A DNA stretch of 64,000 bases from Chondrilla cf. caribensis. Taxonomy: Eukaryota; Porifera; Demospongiae; Chondrillida; Chondrillidae. The DNA lies in NCBI GenBank assembly GCA_964020155.1, contig OZ026557.1:742501-806500 (forward strand), in the 5' to 3' direction. The notes under the pieces were generated by a model that saw nothing but the letters and a program-made list of their open reading frames with translations, ran no database searches and was not told the DNA's origin. Position 1 is the first letter of the stretch, and every line of letters begins with the position of its first letter. Made by a program: the position numbers and the translations under genes. This document shows positions 45,233-57,444 of this stretch, piece after piece.

Positions 45233-48200
45233 CACACAAGCAAACAACAACATACTACTAGTCTCAATACGAAGCAAAGACAATGTATGTACAAAAACAT
45301 GATACTACATGTTAAAATACATGTAATATAAATAGCATGTGTACAAAGTATAAACTTCCATGTATCAATACACACTCTGTATACTGTTAAAGCAACTGTA
45401 TGCTAGATTATGGACTCACTAGAAAAATCCCCAACAACTGGCAAAAAAACTAGTTGTAAATGTTCCAGTTGTACCACATCAACAAGAGCAAGAACAGCTG
45501 CTCTTTCCAGTACTTCAGAGGTGTAGCCTCTGATACAAAGATGTGTCAGGTCCTTAGGTGTACCTATAGTTCGTTGAAGTTGAGTACCAACAACATTCAG
45601 AGGTATGTAAGACTGCGGATATGATGTCAGAATAGATTATGGTGAATGGTATATTCAGTGAAGAAACAATTCTGATACAATTCAACCACAACTAGTACAT
45701 ATGTACCCTATATGCATCGGTATGCACAAACACATCTTAGATACAAAAAACATCTGATTTGGACACTGCCTATACTACGCACCTACTACACTACTTACAA
45801 AACAGACATGCAACACACATCGATATACAGTGGGACCTCTGTATTGAGCACAATTTGGTCCTTATTACAGAGGATTCCTCAATTCAAAGGTCATTTACAC
45901 ACTACCACACTAGGCACTGGGACACAGAATGGTGTCCTTATAGAGAATTCTGAAAATTAGAGCTTTGTAATAGAGGTTCCACTGTACATAGGAATAGTGT
46001 TTTGTACATACATATGTACACGTATTAAGCATTATAATAATAATTACAGCATATGTATGCATACATACGTACATGCATCCATCCATACATATGGGCACAT
46101 ACAAGAACATACCCGCAAGTATACATATCACTGTCTGTAGCCTCACATACGACACACACACACACACACGCATACATACATACACACACACACATACGTA
46201 CATGCACAAACCTTCACTTTAACCTTATAAAACTCCAGCTTTGTGATCGATGGTAAACTTATCAACAAGTCTTGAAGATGATGGTGAGACACAGACACTG
46301 ATTTAAGTGTAAGAGATCTTAATCCATGACAGGTTCTAAGAACAGAAATCACTGAATCCAGACCTACGTACATAGAGAGTGTATACAGTGTGATGCATAT
46401 ACATAATAATATTATAATATGTACAAAAGTATAATATTAAGAATACATAGTGGGATCTGTATAAAAAATAAAGGAGTAAATATGCACACACATGTATTCA
46501 TGCAATTCCATTGTGGTAGAGGTGTGTGTCTGTTGTAGACATGATGTCATGAAAGCTCACATAATGTGTGTTTGGATCCACCAACAATGACAACATTGGT
46601 TAAAGAGAATGCGTTGCCGGCCACAAGGTTGATGATAATCTGTTGAGCTTCAGCCTCAGTTAGGTCCTACACATGTGTGATTTCAAGCGGAGAGAATCAT
46701 GAAGATGAACTCACACGTGCACGTCCACACCATGAAATGAGTGAGCTACCTACCGCAAGGTACAGATTTAGTCTTTCCAATTGTCTGTTTCCAAAGAAAC
46801 TGTATACGTCAAAGAGTCCTAAATAAGTATGTACAAACAAGTTGATGACATACACATGCCTTCAGTACACACATAAACACACAGTACCTTTGGAATCACC
46901 AGACACATCCCAATCTAAACTTATAACATTTCTAAAAGTATGGTTGGCATCGAAATCGCTCAGGACACCAGCAACCTCAGCCGCTGTCCATGAAGAAAAC
47001 TTTAAACCTGTCAAGTTCATGTGATGAGAAAGACACCAAACTGTAGTTCGATGGTGGTTCTTGTTATAGTACATGGATTTTTCAATTTCAAGTTCGTTTC
47101 CGAAACAATTCATAACTTTATGTACAAAGTCAGTATTTCGACTTTCATGAAGGTAGGGACACATTTCAATTATGGGATTATCCAGGGAGATGCGAAGCCC
47201 CATATCAGGTTCTATGGCTTTTAGTAAAAGACGTTGAATGCTTTCGGTCTTAAGTCCCATCAAGCCAGAAAAGAAGAGGAATACCATTTCATAACCACTT
47301 CCCACCAAATTATACAGTTGCCACTTGTCATGGTCCATAACAAGATTCATTGTCCAAAAGTGCTCTTGGTCAGTTGGCTGCCAAAAAGCCACCTCATAAG
47401 CTGCAAGAAGCTCTTGAAAACTGTAATGAATAAAGTGGTAAACATGAACCATTCCTCCAACTTCACCTGACGCTGTGATGTTGGCAAGAACTCCCAGATG
47501 TTTTAGGTTGGTTAGGTCACATCCAAGGTCAAGTTTTTTAATAAAATCCACATCAGTCATACTGAAAAAACGCTTATCATTTTGAATGCCAGTAAGAGCT
47601 AACTTGGTCAACTTCCTGAAGTCAGTGGCTCTAATATAGTGATCCGGGTAGAGTAAAGTTGGTTTAATCCCTTCATCTTTATCCATGTAACGGCTTGCTA
47701 TGGATAACAACGATTTATTGAATATCTCAGTAAAGGTAACATCTCCTTCAGCGAGGTGTGTCACAAGTTCTGTGTCAGCTGTATTGGCAATGTTACAGAT
47801 CATCAGGAGCATGAGTGGAGAAGAACACATACGTGACAAACGGAAGTTTTTTGACAAAACGTTAAGCAGTTCATCTCCCCTTTCTGGAATGTCACTGTGT
47901 CGGAAGTATGAGTTAATGTACAGTTTGACTTGTACTTTAGTGTAACCACAGAGGAAAATATGTAGATCAACATGAGGAAGAAGAGACGGGGCAGTTGAAG
48001 GCCTAGATGTTAGTAAGTATGATGATTTTGGAGCAATTCTACCTTCAAAGATATCCATGATTATTGAATTTTTGTCATTGATATGAGGAAACTCGTCAAA
48101 AGCATCAAAGAGAAATAAAACGCCAGCCCCATTTGATTTGTTTATGAATGACACTATTTCATCAACAAGATCCGGACGACCAATACTGGTGGCAACTAAG

Positions 48201-51200
48201 TCTGTGAGCGACAATATGGGACCTCGACCTAATTCGACCTTGACTACAAGTTCATATTCTTGAGCAAAAGTCCCAGCAGTGTAGTCATGACACAACTTCC
48301 TAACAAGAGTGGATTTTCCTGCCCCAAATTCACCTTCAACTAAAATTCTTCTACGGCCATCGGTTGGAGGAATGTCAAGAATTGCAGAAAAGTCATCAGA
48401 GCATTTGTTTGAGTATAAGTCAGAGTCAGCCACACTCTCACAGACACTTGATGCATCAAACATGGACCGACCAGTCATGTTGAAACAAGTAATTGGAGAG
48501 AAACTCATTTTTGTGCGTCCAAACTTGAAGAACAGATCATCTCTGGCAAGTATTGAGGATTTTAAGCAGAAGTCTTTAAGTTTCTCTCGAAAATTATCCT
48601 TATTCTGCGAGAAAAACAATAAACATTTTGATTTCTAATAATATGGTGGAATTTGAGTATAAACGTGGGATCCTCGCCAGTAGGCGAGAGTTGTCACATA
48701 ATTGAACATGGTATTGTAAACCAAGAGATTCCGTCAACTTTCTTAGTGAGTTGCTGCTATCAGGAAAGGTGCAAATCTCAAAGAATAAAAATTGGGGATG
48801 ATTTGTGAAAACATGAGCAAGGTAACTAATAACTAATAACTAATAACTAGCTTACACCATGGATATTCTATATAGTCTCATAGAATATTCTCAATTTCCA
48901 CTTTTGTACAAATCCTAAAGGTGATGTTTGCACCTACGGTACCTACACAGTAAGCCTCTCATAAGACGTATATGCTTGAAGGCAAATCCTGATGTTTATG
49001 TCAAATTGATTTCAGATCAATATAAATAGAACATTTATATGAATCGGTACATAATATGTACGTATGTACGTAGTAGTATATGTATAATTGTGTCATAGTA
49101 CTACCCATGGTTTCTACGGTTTTAGGCTGTTTCCTTTAGGAAATTAGACTCACAACTGAAATGTTTACCTCTTTACAGCAAAACAAAATATTAATTCATT
49201 ATCTTTCTGTATGTTAACCTGGTTCTTGATATTAGGACATTGCATGACTGAGGCTCAAACGGTCTATATCTCATCTCCCTTCAACACACACCTTTAGGTG
49301 ACAATACATGCATTTGTACATTACGTACCTCATGGCCCGATAACAAAAGTATGCCCAAGCAGACAGCAAGGAAAATGATGACAATTGAGCAGGCAACTAC
49401 AGTACAGAAAGTAATGAATACTTGAAGTAACACAAATGGTAAATAATTCTATGCTTATTGATGGTTGAGTATACCTATGATAATGACTATGATCTCCATG
49501 CAGCATGATATTTATAGTATGAGCATGGGGGGTGAGGCTGTAGTCACGCCATTTGGTTCCCTCCAAACCTAAATGGCAAATACCACACCTGAATTCACCC
49601 TTACCACACCAAAAGGTGACTTATACACCTCGAAGTGCTATAGCCCACACAGTGACCATGAATGGAATTTCCTTTGCTCTGCACGACCTCCTATAGACCA
49701 AATAATGTATTTTTGGCACAAAAACACAATCAAGCTGTATACACTCCTCTGCAGGTGCTACGTATATACACACTTCAGGGTAACCAGGAATGGAATTTCT
49801 ATAACCATGCCCCCTCCTCCCCAGAGTCCGAATGACATTATCCCAAAACACATGTATGTGTGTACACCTCTCTGGAGGTGCTACAGACCTTTGTGACCAG
49901 GAGTGGACTTGGCCTCCCTAGTCACCATGGGGTCTGACTAAAGTACAATGAACAAATGACCCCGAAAATACATGTATGTACATGTATACCCTTATTACAC
50001 CCAATGGATCCCTACACCTGAATGGACCTTGTCAGGCCCAAACAACCCAAGGTGACAAATACTTCAGGTAAACATGTAGTATACAAAAACACATGAAAAA
50101 ATATGTACACAGTACTATAATATAATAATAATACTATACCTAATTAAAACAATGTACGTGTATACAGTACCAACGTATCTTATACACACATACATGCGTA
50201 TATATTACTCACTTTGCGTAAGAATCGATTTCTTTTTGTTTATTGGAATAGTAGGTTTTACATTTTCTTCTAAAATTAGCAATAAAAAGCAAAAGAAATT
50301 ATAAGTACAGCAGAACAATGGACGTCATTATACCAGATAGTATCCCTTGAGATGTAGTTATTGACAACTATTTGCAAATACCAACTCAATTTCCATTATT
50401 TTGAAGAAAATAAGCAATTAATTTTGAAAATATTTCACTTGGAATAATGCAAAGTAAACTGTCAAGAAACCCTGGTCACTGTAGAGAAATAATACTAAAT
50501 AAAGATTAAAACACAACAGCAAAAAATCACCTTCGAGTTTCTTTAATATCTCCTCAGCTACTTCCACCAATTTAGATTTTGCATCTTTTTGCGCTATCTT
50601 TTTGAGACACTCACAGAACACTTTGAGGTTGTCTTCAGTGTAACTTGATATAGCAAACATGTACCACTTGTCAAATGCATCATAATGCTTCCCACATTCA
50701 TTTAGATGACGAATCTCGTGGTAAGGAGGATTTGCCAATAACTGTGGTTTCCATCCAAACAGCCTTGCTGCCACTTGGTTGTCTATCGTCAGGTTATCCC
50801 TCAGGAAGGCATGGTTACTCTCCAATACATTTTTCACTACATTCTCTATAGGTGCGTGTGCATGCATGTGTATGTGTGTGTGTGTGTGTGTGCAGACAGG
50901 GGAATGCAGAGTGTTAAAAGTCTCGTTCTAATCCCCAACCACCTACACACTTGAGACGTCACGTATATATACATTAATTTAGATCTTTGAGAATTAATGG
51001 TAGATCTAGAAGGGAGTTACATACAGATCAGGTAAAAAATGGACCCACTGGCCATATTGATTGTTGACATCGGCATGGTGTCATACTGCTCTGTCAGGGA
51101 GGGTTACAGGGATCAGATCTGGGTTCCAAATATTATTCGTCAGAAAAGGATCCCAGATCTAACCCCAACCCTAACCCTAACTACTACCCCTACCTCCACA

Positions 51201-51712
51201 CCTAACCCCCACCCTACCTCTATCCCTAATCCCCACCCCTACCTCTATCCCTAATCCCCACCCCTACCTCCATCCCTAATCCCCACCCCTACCTCTATCC
51301 CTAATCCCCACCCCTACCTCCACACCTAACCCCCACCCCTACCTCTATCCCTAATCCCCACCCCTACCTCTATTGCTAACCCCCTATACCCCCACCCTAA
51401 CAGTCCAGTATGACACCATCATGCCCAGTGGATCCGTTCTTTTTACTTGATCCTTACTTACTATAGCTGAAGTAGACATAGCTTTAAATCAAAGTAGACA
51501 TGCGGTATGTTCGGGTACTAGCTAGCTATCAGAGAAAACATACTGATGGGTTGATCATCACTTACACGCACTCGTACATATACACATACGTACGTAGTAT
51601 ACCTGACTCCGGCATGGTATACTAACGAGTGATAAAATTTTTGAACTAATCGAGACACGCATGACTCACCATGCCTTCGTAGTGCTACACGTCCGAATTC
51701 CTGTGCCGCCAT
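42425..51712 (-). CDS. NLR-B: CARD-TM-NACHT-LRR receptor
   Basis: Second type of NOD-like receptor. Exons: 51712-51670, 50845-50531, 50269-50213, 49420-49329, 48604-46888, 46818-46754, 46666-46561, 46363-46212, 45612-45420, 44958 to about 44728, 44536-44367, 44114 to about 44000, 44002-43922, 43648-43494, and 42556 to about 42425. Roughly 1,200 residues. Phases agree from the start through 45420, and the last exons are less certain. Domains: leader (1-14), CARD-like (15-119), basic linker with KKKS (120-138), membrane helix (about 140-163), NACHT (about 225-600), then LRR exons. The C-terminus looks cut by a LINE at 42425. Exon phases match NLR-A through the NACHT exon, so the two share ancestry, but the sequences have diverged strongly. 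Confidence 0.82.
42610..42960. mobile_element. Diverged relative of the hAT-like elements
   Basis: Co-linear with the central part of 19172-19690 (TTCGATGAAGCTTTAGCACA, then ACGAATTCTAGCCCAAATTC) but without clear ends. Contains an (AT)n tract at 42848-42900. It lies in the last intron of NLR-B. Confidence 0.6.
42975..43466. repeat. (CA)n microsatellite, about 490 bp
   Basis: Long compound CA repeat in the last NLR-B intron, with internally repeated blocks such as AAACACACGCATACCACAC. Confidence 0.95.
43494..46818 (-). CDS. NLR-B leucine-rich repeat exons
   Basis: About nine short exons, each with LRR-type strands: NRQLERLNLYLA (46818-46754), LRSLTLKSVSVS and ITKLEFYKVKVK (46363-46212), LTHLCIRGYTSE and LEHLQLVFLPVV (45612-45420), ISELSLEFGVTE (44536-44367), VRSVKLVEVMGLS (43648-43494). 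Exon borders near 44.0 kb leave an intron of only about 25-33 nt or a frame problem. Confidence 0.65.
44161..44275. repeat. (CA)n microsatellite in an NLR-B intron
   Basis: CA tract between LRR exons. Confidence 0.95.
45095..45238. repeat. (CA)n microsatellite in an NLR-B intron
   Basis: CA tract between LRR exons. Confidence 0.95.
45828..45984. mobile_element. MITE, CAGTGGGACCTCTCTAT family (copy 2)
   Basis: Starts CAGTGGGACCTCTGTATT and ends TAGAGGTTCCACTG. Intronic in NLR-B. Confidence 0.8.
46888..48604 (-). CDS. NLR-B exon 5, NACHT ATPase
   Basis: A single 1.7-kb exon. Walker A is GEFGAGKSTL, Walker B is VLFLFDAFDEFP, sensor 1 is LLTSRPSTAPS, and the winged-helix motif is MCSSPLMLLMICN. 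It enters in phase 0 and leaves in phase 1, as in NLR-A. Confidence 0.95.
49329..49420 (-). CDS. NLR-B exon 4, transmembrane segment
   Basis: Encodes an apolar run of about 26 residues, FITFCTVVACSIVIIFLAVC plus LGILLL, then SGHE. Enters in phase 1 and leaves in phase 0, the same as the membrane exon of NLR-A. The preceding exon carries three lysines just before the segment. Confidence 0.75.
49570..49910. repeat. Diverged tandem repeat in an NLR-B intron, about 110-130-bp unit
   Basis: Three units with TACACYYCTCTGSAGGTGCT-like and GTRACCAGGARTGGAATTTC-like blocks. They resemble parts of the 7507-9080 array. Confidence 0.55.
50531..50845 (-). CDS. NLR-B exon 2, CARD-like domain
   Basis: About 105 residues, from ENVVKNVLESNHAFLRDNLT to KLVEVAEEILKKLE, with pattern FLRDNLTIDNQVAARLFGW and DNLKVFCECLKKIAQ. 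Helix spacing fits CARD. Phase 1 at both ends, as for the NLR-A CARD exons. Confidence 0.65.
51026..51453. mobile_element. MITE containing a minisatellite
   Basis: The ends are inverted (GATCAGGTAAAAAATGGACC, then GGCATGGTGTCATACTG, against a complementary right end). The centre is a tandem array of about 25 bp, CCCCACCCCTACCTCTATCC (51190-51390). A short AACCCTAACCCTAA at about 51167 resembles telomere repeat but is only two units. Confidence 0.75.
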
Positions 51713-51742
51713 TTTAGTACGTAATTAAGTGTTCATATATAT

Positions 51743-51752
51743 GGGACTTCCC
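51743..51752. promoter_or_regulatory. NF-kappaB-like site upstream of NLR-B
   Basis: GGGACTTCCC, identical to the site of NLR-A, 30 bp upstream of the NLR-B start codon, within ATATGGGACTTCCCCT. Confidence 0.6.
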
Positions 51753-52031
51753 CTCACGTACATCACCGCGTCTGATCTAACTGCGGAGTACGTAACCTGT
51801 ATTATTTGCCCATTCCGACTACGTACGCGTGCTCTAGCTTCGTATATTATATATGCTACTATAGCCTGTTAAAAATAGATTACCACCATTCTTTATTATA
51901 GTATAGACTCGTTATCTTCTTGAAAATATTATAGTTTTTATTATGACTGGTGTTTTTATAAAGATTTATATTACATATAAATGTACACTACACATGCAAG
52001 ATTTGGATGAGGTTATTGGAGAAGTACTGTT

Positions 52032-53814
52032 TTAGAGTTTAGTCTTGTTCATCAGGTGATATTTGGTGCTCCGTGACATGTTCAAGAGATCTTCTGAAAC
52101 ACGTCTTGTCCCAAGTTGACCCTGAGGAAGGAGAAGGTCCAAGAGATGAACTACGATATTCAATCCTACGCACATCAGTGAATTATCACAAGTGTGCTGC
52201 AATTTGTGTAGGAAAACTGAGGCAGATTGAGGAGTTTGGTGGATTATCACAGTAACTATCATATGTGCATGTGCAAATGTATTCATGCACAGAAACAATG
52301 GCAGATAAATGAAAATTCACTGCAACTTGACCACAATTACAAATGGAGTGAAAGTACATAATACACTATTCGTATATAACAACTTATGTACACATACATA
52401 TGTACATAATATTATGTGTAGTCACACAATTGAGTCTGACACCCCAATGTCCATACCAGCCCACTACGAGCTCACCTGTATGAGGGACGATGAAAGGTCA
52501 ACACTGTCTTGTGATGGCACAATTACAGGCCTGGCTGACTCCCACCCTGGCTCACAATGCTGGAGATACAGTGCATACAAGAAAGGGCATTGGATACTCC
52601 TCTCTTGTGCACATACGTACATACATATGTATGCACGTACGTATAATATATATCAAATGCATGCACACACATACACGGATATACATTAACTGTATGTACA
52701 CACATAGGTACATATGTACATACGTAAGTATATAAGTATGCATAGAGAAGATACACAAGTACAAATAATATCACCATATACACACCCATATGTCACAGAT
52801 AATGGGTGTATTATGTACTGCTGTACATTTTTGATGATTTGTTGAAGAGAAACATTGTGACATGTGTTTTCCGTCCAAAGAAACATTATACTAATGGTTG
52901 ACTTGTGTACGTAGTATGTATTCATACACATACACACACTACACACACAAAGAGGCATTTTTACAGAACCACACTAATGTAGATATTATACATGCATTCA
53001 CATACAGTACGTACTTACAATGTGCGTACATAGATACGTACGTACGTATGTACATATACATATACATACGTATGTGCAGAGAGTGTGACTCACCTGTGAG
53101 AGTCCCATAGTCTCCACAAGGTCACAGGTTCTTCTCCTGTACTTCTTACTCCACTTGTAAGGGGACTGTAGACTGATACGAGGCACACTGACCCTACAGT
53201 CACAAGGAAGGATGTACATATGTACATATGGATGAACACGGGAATTGAAATCACCACACATTAGAGCACATGCCTATGTACGTACCTATACAATACATAT
53301 GCATTTATGTATAATATGTATGTATGTACGTATATCAACACACTGTAAACCAAACAGGTACCTATGTACATGTACGTTAGTAAGTACGTACATACATACG
53401 TATGGGGAAAATTACAATGGTAAGCTTGAGTTTGCAATTTCTAATGAAGTATGTAATTTAGTTGGCAATTGAACTAGCATTGTTGGATAACCCGAGGTAG
53501 ACTGTACAATAGTGCAAAGCTCCATTGACCCACCTGATGAACCTGGTTGGCTCCTCCTCTTCGTCAGGTCTGTTGGACCCATCACACACAGGGCAGTGGG
53601 GATCGTCTTCAAACTCATGCAAAGGGACTGGGAACAGTCTGTCGTTCATAATATAACTTGTTGAGCGAGTAGTTTTATCGTGGTCACGCCCACTGTCTGA
53701 TGTCAGGTACTTCCTCTTTATCTTTGGAGTTACAACACTGGGAGGACTACAGTATACGTATGCAAAGACAACACATAATACTGTGAAAGTAAGAATGAAT
53801 TTGTGTATTATCAT
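52032..53814 (-). CDS. Secreted cysteine-bearing protein, 209 residues
   Basis: Four exons join in perfect phase: 53814-53534, 53193-53094, 52559-52476 and 52196-52032 (stop TAA). The protein opens with a clear signal peptide (MIIHKFILTFTVLCVVFAYV, then YCS), followed by a basic stretch KIKRKY, a CPVC motif in an acidic region (SNRPDEEEEPTRFIR), and the segment VSVPRISLQSPYKWSKKYRR. Single cysteines follow in exons 2 and 3, then a CDNSLMC pair in exon 4. Small, exported and cysteine-bearing, it could be a cytokine- or growth-factor-like ligand, but I do not recognise the family. It lies next to the duplication breakpoint (about 53957). Confidence 0.6.
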
Positions 53815-53999
53815 TATTATTATTGAATTAGGTATATGCTTTGATGTGCACCATATATTGAGCTGTACATTCCTGCATTAAATTGGTTGATCGTGAGCTT
53901 AGATACTTTATATAATATAAGGTACATATATACGTACTGAATTGCCAGTATATCTGCATGTGCAGCTGCTCTGTAATTGTGTGTGGTGTGTACTCGCAG

Positions 54000-54961
54000 G
54001 TGAAGGGGGTGATGAGAGACAATCTGAGCAAGGTGGTGGACAGAGGAGAAAGACTGGATGATCTGGAACAACGGGAAGGTCAGTTCAGAGTGTCGAACCA
54101 GCATCCGGTTCACTAGCACTGCACGTATGTATATACAGTATGTACGTAAATGTATGTACGTATGTATGTGTGAATGTGTATTTGGGTATAGTATTCCATT
54201 CTTGGGAGCATGTAGAAATAGTTTGATTTGATCTTGTTTGCTGTACTGTCTACCCATGTGATGTGTGTTTTACTAGTACCTATGTATGTGGTGTGTTGTA
54301 TGTACAAATAAAATGCGACATGCATGGTATGTGCGTATGTGTGTGTATGTGTGTGTGTGTGTTGTGTGTGTGTGTGTGTTGTGTGTGTGTGTGTGTGTAG
54401 TTTGTGGTACAAATGGTGTATTCTCCCAGAAGGGTATTCACACATGTCAGTCTTCCTCAAGTAACCTTCGTATTCATTGATTCTGATGTTCTACAAATTT
54501 ACTGAATCAAAATGCCGGGCACTTCAATAAAAGTGCCGTAAGCCTAAGACGCAAGCTGTGGTGGCAGAATGTGAAGGTAGGTACAGGGCACACATGACCC
54601 CAGTGTCAAACAGGTGTATTACAATATGTGCATGTATGCTTACGAACACATCATAGTGTGAGGATAATGCACTTGATACGGCACATGTCTCCGTCTGTAC
54701 CTGTAGCTCTGGGTGGTCCTGATAGCTATCATTGCAGTGATACTCCTTGTGATAATAAGTGAGAAGTCACACATACACACACAAAAATACACACACACAT
54801 ATACACATGTTCACACACACATGCATGTACATAAACACACACACACACATGCATGTACACAAACATGCACACACATGCACGTACACAAACACACACACAC
54901 ACGCATGTACACACGTGCTTGCACACGCACAAAAATACGTACATATTATGCATGCATGCAC

Positions 54962-55033
<72 letters not shown>

Positions 55034-55044
55034 ACAGACACATG

Positions 55045-55087
<43 letters not shown>

Positions 55088-55244
55088 ACAGACACATGCG
55101 TACACACACACACAAAGCACATACATATGCATACATGCACCTACGTAAACACAAACACACACACACACACACATTACTTTATCTTTCCTTTTCACAGTTG
55201 CCATTGTTATTGGAGTTAGTGTCAGCAATAACAAAAGCCAATAG
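54000..55244 (+). pseudogene. VAMP copy B, truncated and splice-damaged
   Basis: Counterparts of the last four VAMP-A exons: 54000-54078, 54497-54576, 54707-54758 and 55198-55244. Each exon is still open and similar. The first coding exon of copy A (4521-4581) and everything upstream are missing, because the duplication starts at about 53957. The acceptor before 54497 reads TACAA where copy A has TACAG, so normal splicing into that exon is lost. Likely a pseudogene, unless a new first exon and acceptor are used. Confidence 0.8.
54780..55172. repeat. (CA)n microsatellite in VAMP copy B
   Basis: Compound CA repeat with ATGCATGTACAC-type interruptions and a duplicated ATACACACAGACACATGCGT block. 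Confidence 0.95.
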
Positions 55245-55432
55245 TTACGGACTGTATTCTTCTTGATGCCTGCTTCCCACATAAGACCAGAGCACATGTG
55301 TATTGTGTAACATTTCCAGTATTATCGAGTACTGCACTCTTAAATACCTGTATGCATGATTATGGTATGTCTGATTGTATATTGTTTATGAGATGCAATT
55401 ATTGGCAGTAATGAAAATGGATTATACGTATA

Positions 55433-55607
55433 CAGTGGACCCTCTCTATTAAGGACACTTTGGGACCTTAAGTTTAGTCCTTATTACAGAGGTTTCCTCA
55501 ATTCAGAGGTCATTTGATACATTTCAGTACTACACTGGGACACAGAATAGAGTCCTCATTATAGAGGTTTCCACATTTCAGAGGTTTGCAATAGAGAGGT
55601 CTCACTG
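55433..55607. mobile_element. MITE, CAGTGGGACCTCTCTAT family (copy 3)
   Basis: Starts CAGTGGACCCTCTCTATT and ends AGAGAGGTCTCACTG, flanked by TA. Absent at the matching place in the left block (about 6700), so it inserted after the duplication. Confidence 0.85.
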
Positions 55608-55915
55608 TATTATGGTTGTTGTACGGAGTGTTACCAGACATGCAGTACATGAAATGAGGTATACATAGACACAGGTCTACCACTGTGGCTGGCTCTGGAG
55701 ATGCTAAGATAAGACAGATCTCCCTTGTCTCTGTTAAAGAAGCAGTCGGAATATTAAGAGCCACATTATTATAATAGGTAAATTACAACATAGATAATAC
55801 TTTTCATTTACCCAGGTGTACAATATCAATACACGCACTGTTTGAGCTTGTTGTGCAGCTTGCATGAGCTTTTAATACATTGAATCACTACTAGGCCTAG
55901 TATATAATATATATA

Positions 55916-56178
55916 CAGTGGCGGCCAAAAGTTACGGGACGATTTCAATATGGCGGCCGTCAGCTATTTTAGCATTCTTGAAATTAACCCGATATTTTGG
56001 CGAATTCGAAACGGGAGAGTGGAAATAAATCATAAGAACACTTTTAGAATGTTCAAGATCATAGCAATAGCAATCTTATCAAAAATCTTGCTTCTAGGAC
56101 GATTGAAATCGTACCGTTCCGTTCCGCCATTTCTTAAACCCTCATGATCAGTCGTCCCGTAATTTTTGACCGCCACTG
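55916..56178. mobile_element. mariner/Tc1-like MITE
   Basis: Perfect-looking inverted ends CAGTGGCGGCCAAAAGTTAC and, at the right, AATTTTTGACCGCCACTG, flanked by TA on both sides. 263 bp, no transposase. Confidence 0.88.
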
Positions 56179-56550
56179 TAGATACGTATAAATATGCACA
56201 CATACTATTATTTCATTTCATTGAATTGCAGTTATAATAATAAATGGACAGTTGGCTATTTTATACTACCACTAATAACAAGCGCATACATGCTTTAATG
56301 TACGTATTATTATTATCATGCATTGACATACTTTGTCTAGTATGCATTCAATTAATTATACATTATAGCCATAACAAAAGAATAACATAGAATATTAAAC
56401 ACAGTAAAAATTTAATACTTGGCCCTGTTGGAAATGTACAGGTTTAGTGTTTGCATGAACACAGAAACATGAGTGAATATAATACTTCAACACTAAGGAT
56501 AGTACTATGATATGTGTACATAATATTATTTATTTATTATTATAATAAAT

Positions 56551-57403
56551 TTAAGTGCTCGTAATGAGCCTAACAACTTGCTGTGAGGACCAGCTAGTTA
56601 TAATCATCATTTTCTTCTTCACTCTAAGATGCTGTATTCTCTCAACCAAGTCTTCTGAATGAAGAAATGACAAAGGCATGTGGAATTTAAGAACCTTTAG
56701 ACTGTTACTTTTGCTGGCACCATTCACTACAGCTGAAACAGTTCTTGGTATACTGAGCTGAGTTGAACGTAAAGTTAAATGCTTGAGAGCATTGTTCTTG
56801 CTCAGAGCAATCTCAAGATCTTTCATATATTGATCATCAACTGTTGTCTGTACAAAAGAATAAAGTGGGTTCTGTGTGATGAAGTTTGAAGGTTGTCAGA
56901 GAGTGACAGCCATGCATACATAGTGTTGTAAAGCATAAAATATACACAGACACACCAAGGATGCAATTGCACAATGCCATACAAAGATATACAACACACG
57001 TATGCAGATGCTCCAATCACACACACATCCACACACTTCCATTCACACATACGCACACTGGACATATGTGTGCACACACATGTACAAACATATGCACACA
57101 CCACACATATACAAACACACAAATACACACAAACATCATCCACACATGCACGCACGCATGCACACACATACCACACCCACAAGCACAAACACACACACAT
57201 GCACACACATACACACTTGCACACACACACATGCATGCACACACATACCGCACACACAAGCACAAACACACACACATGCACACACATACACACTTGCACA
57301 CACAAACACACACATGCACACACATATACACGCGTACACACAAATGCACACATGGACACACATGCACACACAAATGCACACACAGATACACACGCACACA
57401 CGC

Positions 57404-57444
<41 letters not shown>

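Noticed and set aside
47000..48640. Plus-strand frames across the NACHT exons
   Set aside because: Antisense shadows of the NACHT coding sequence. The same shadows appear at 14.4-15.5 kb and 60.6-61.6 kb.
51160..51185. Possible internal telomere repeat
   Set aside because: Only two CCCTAA units before the array changes to another unit. Chance or part of the MITE.
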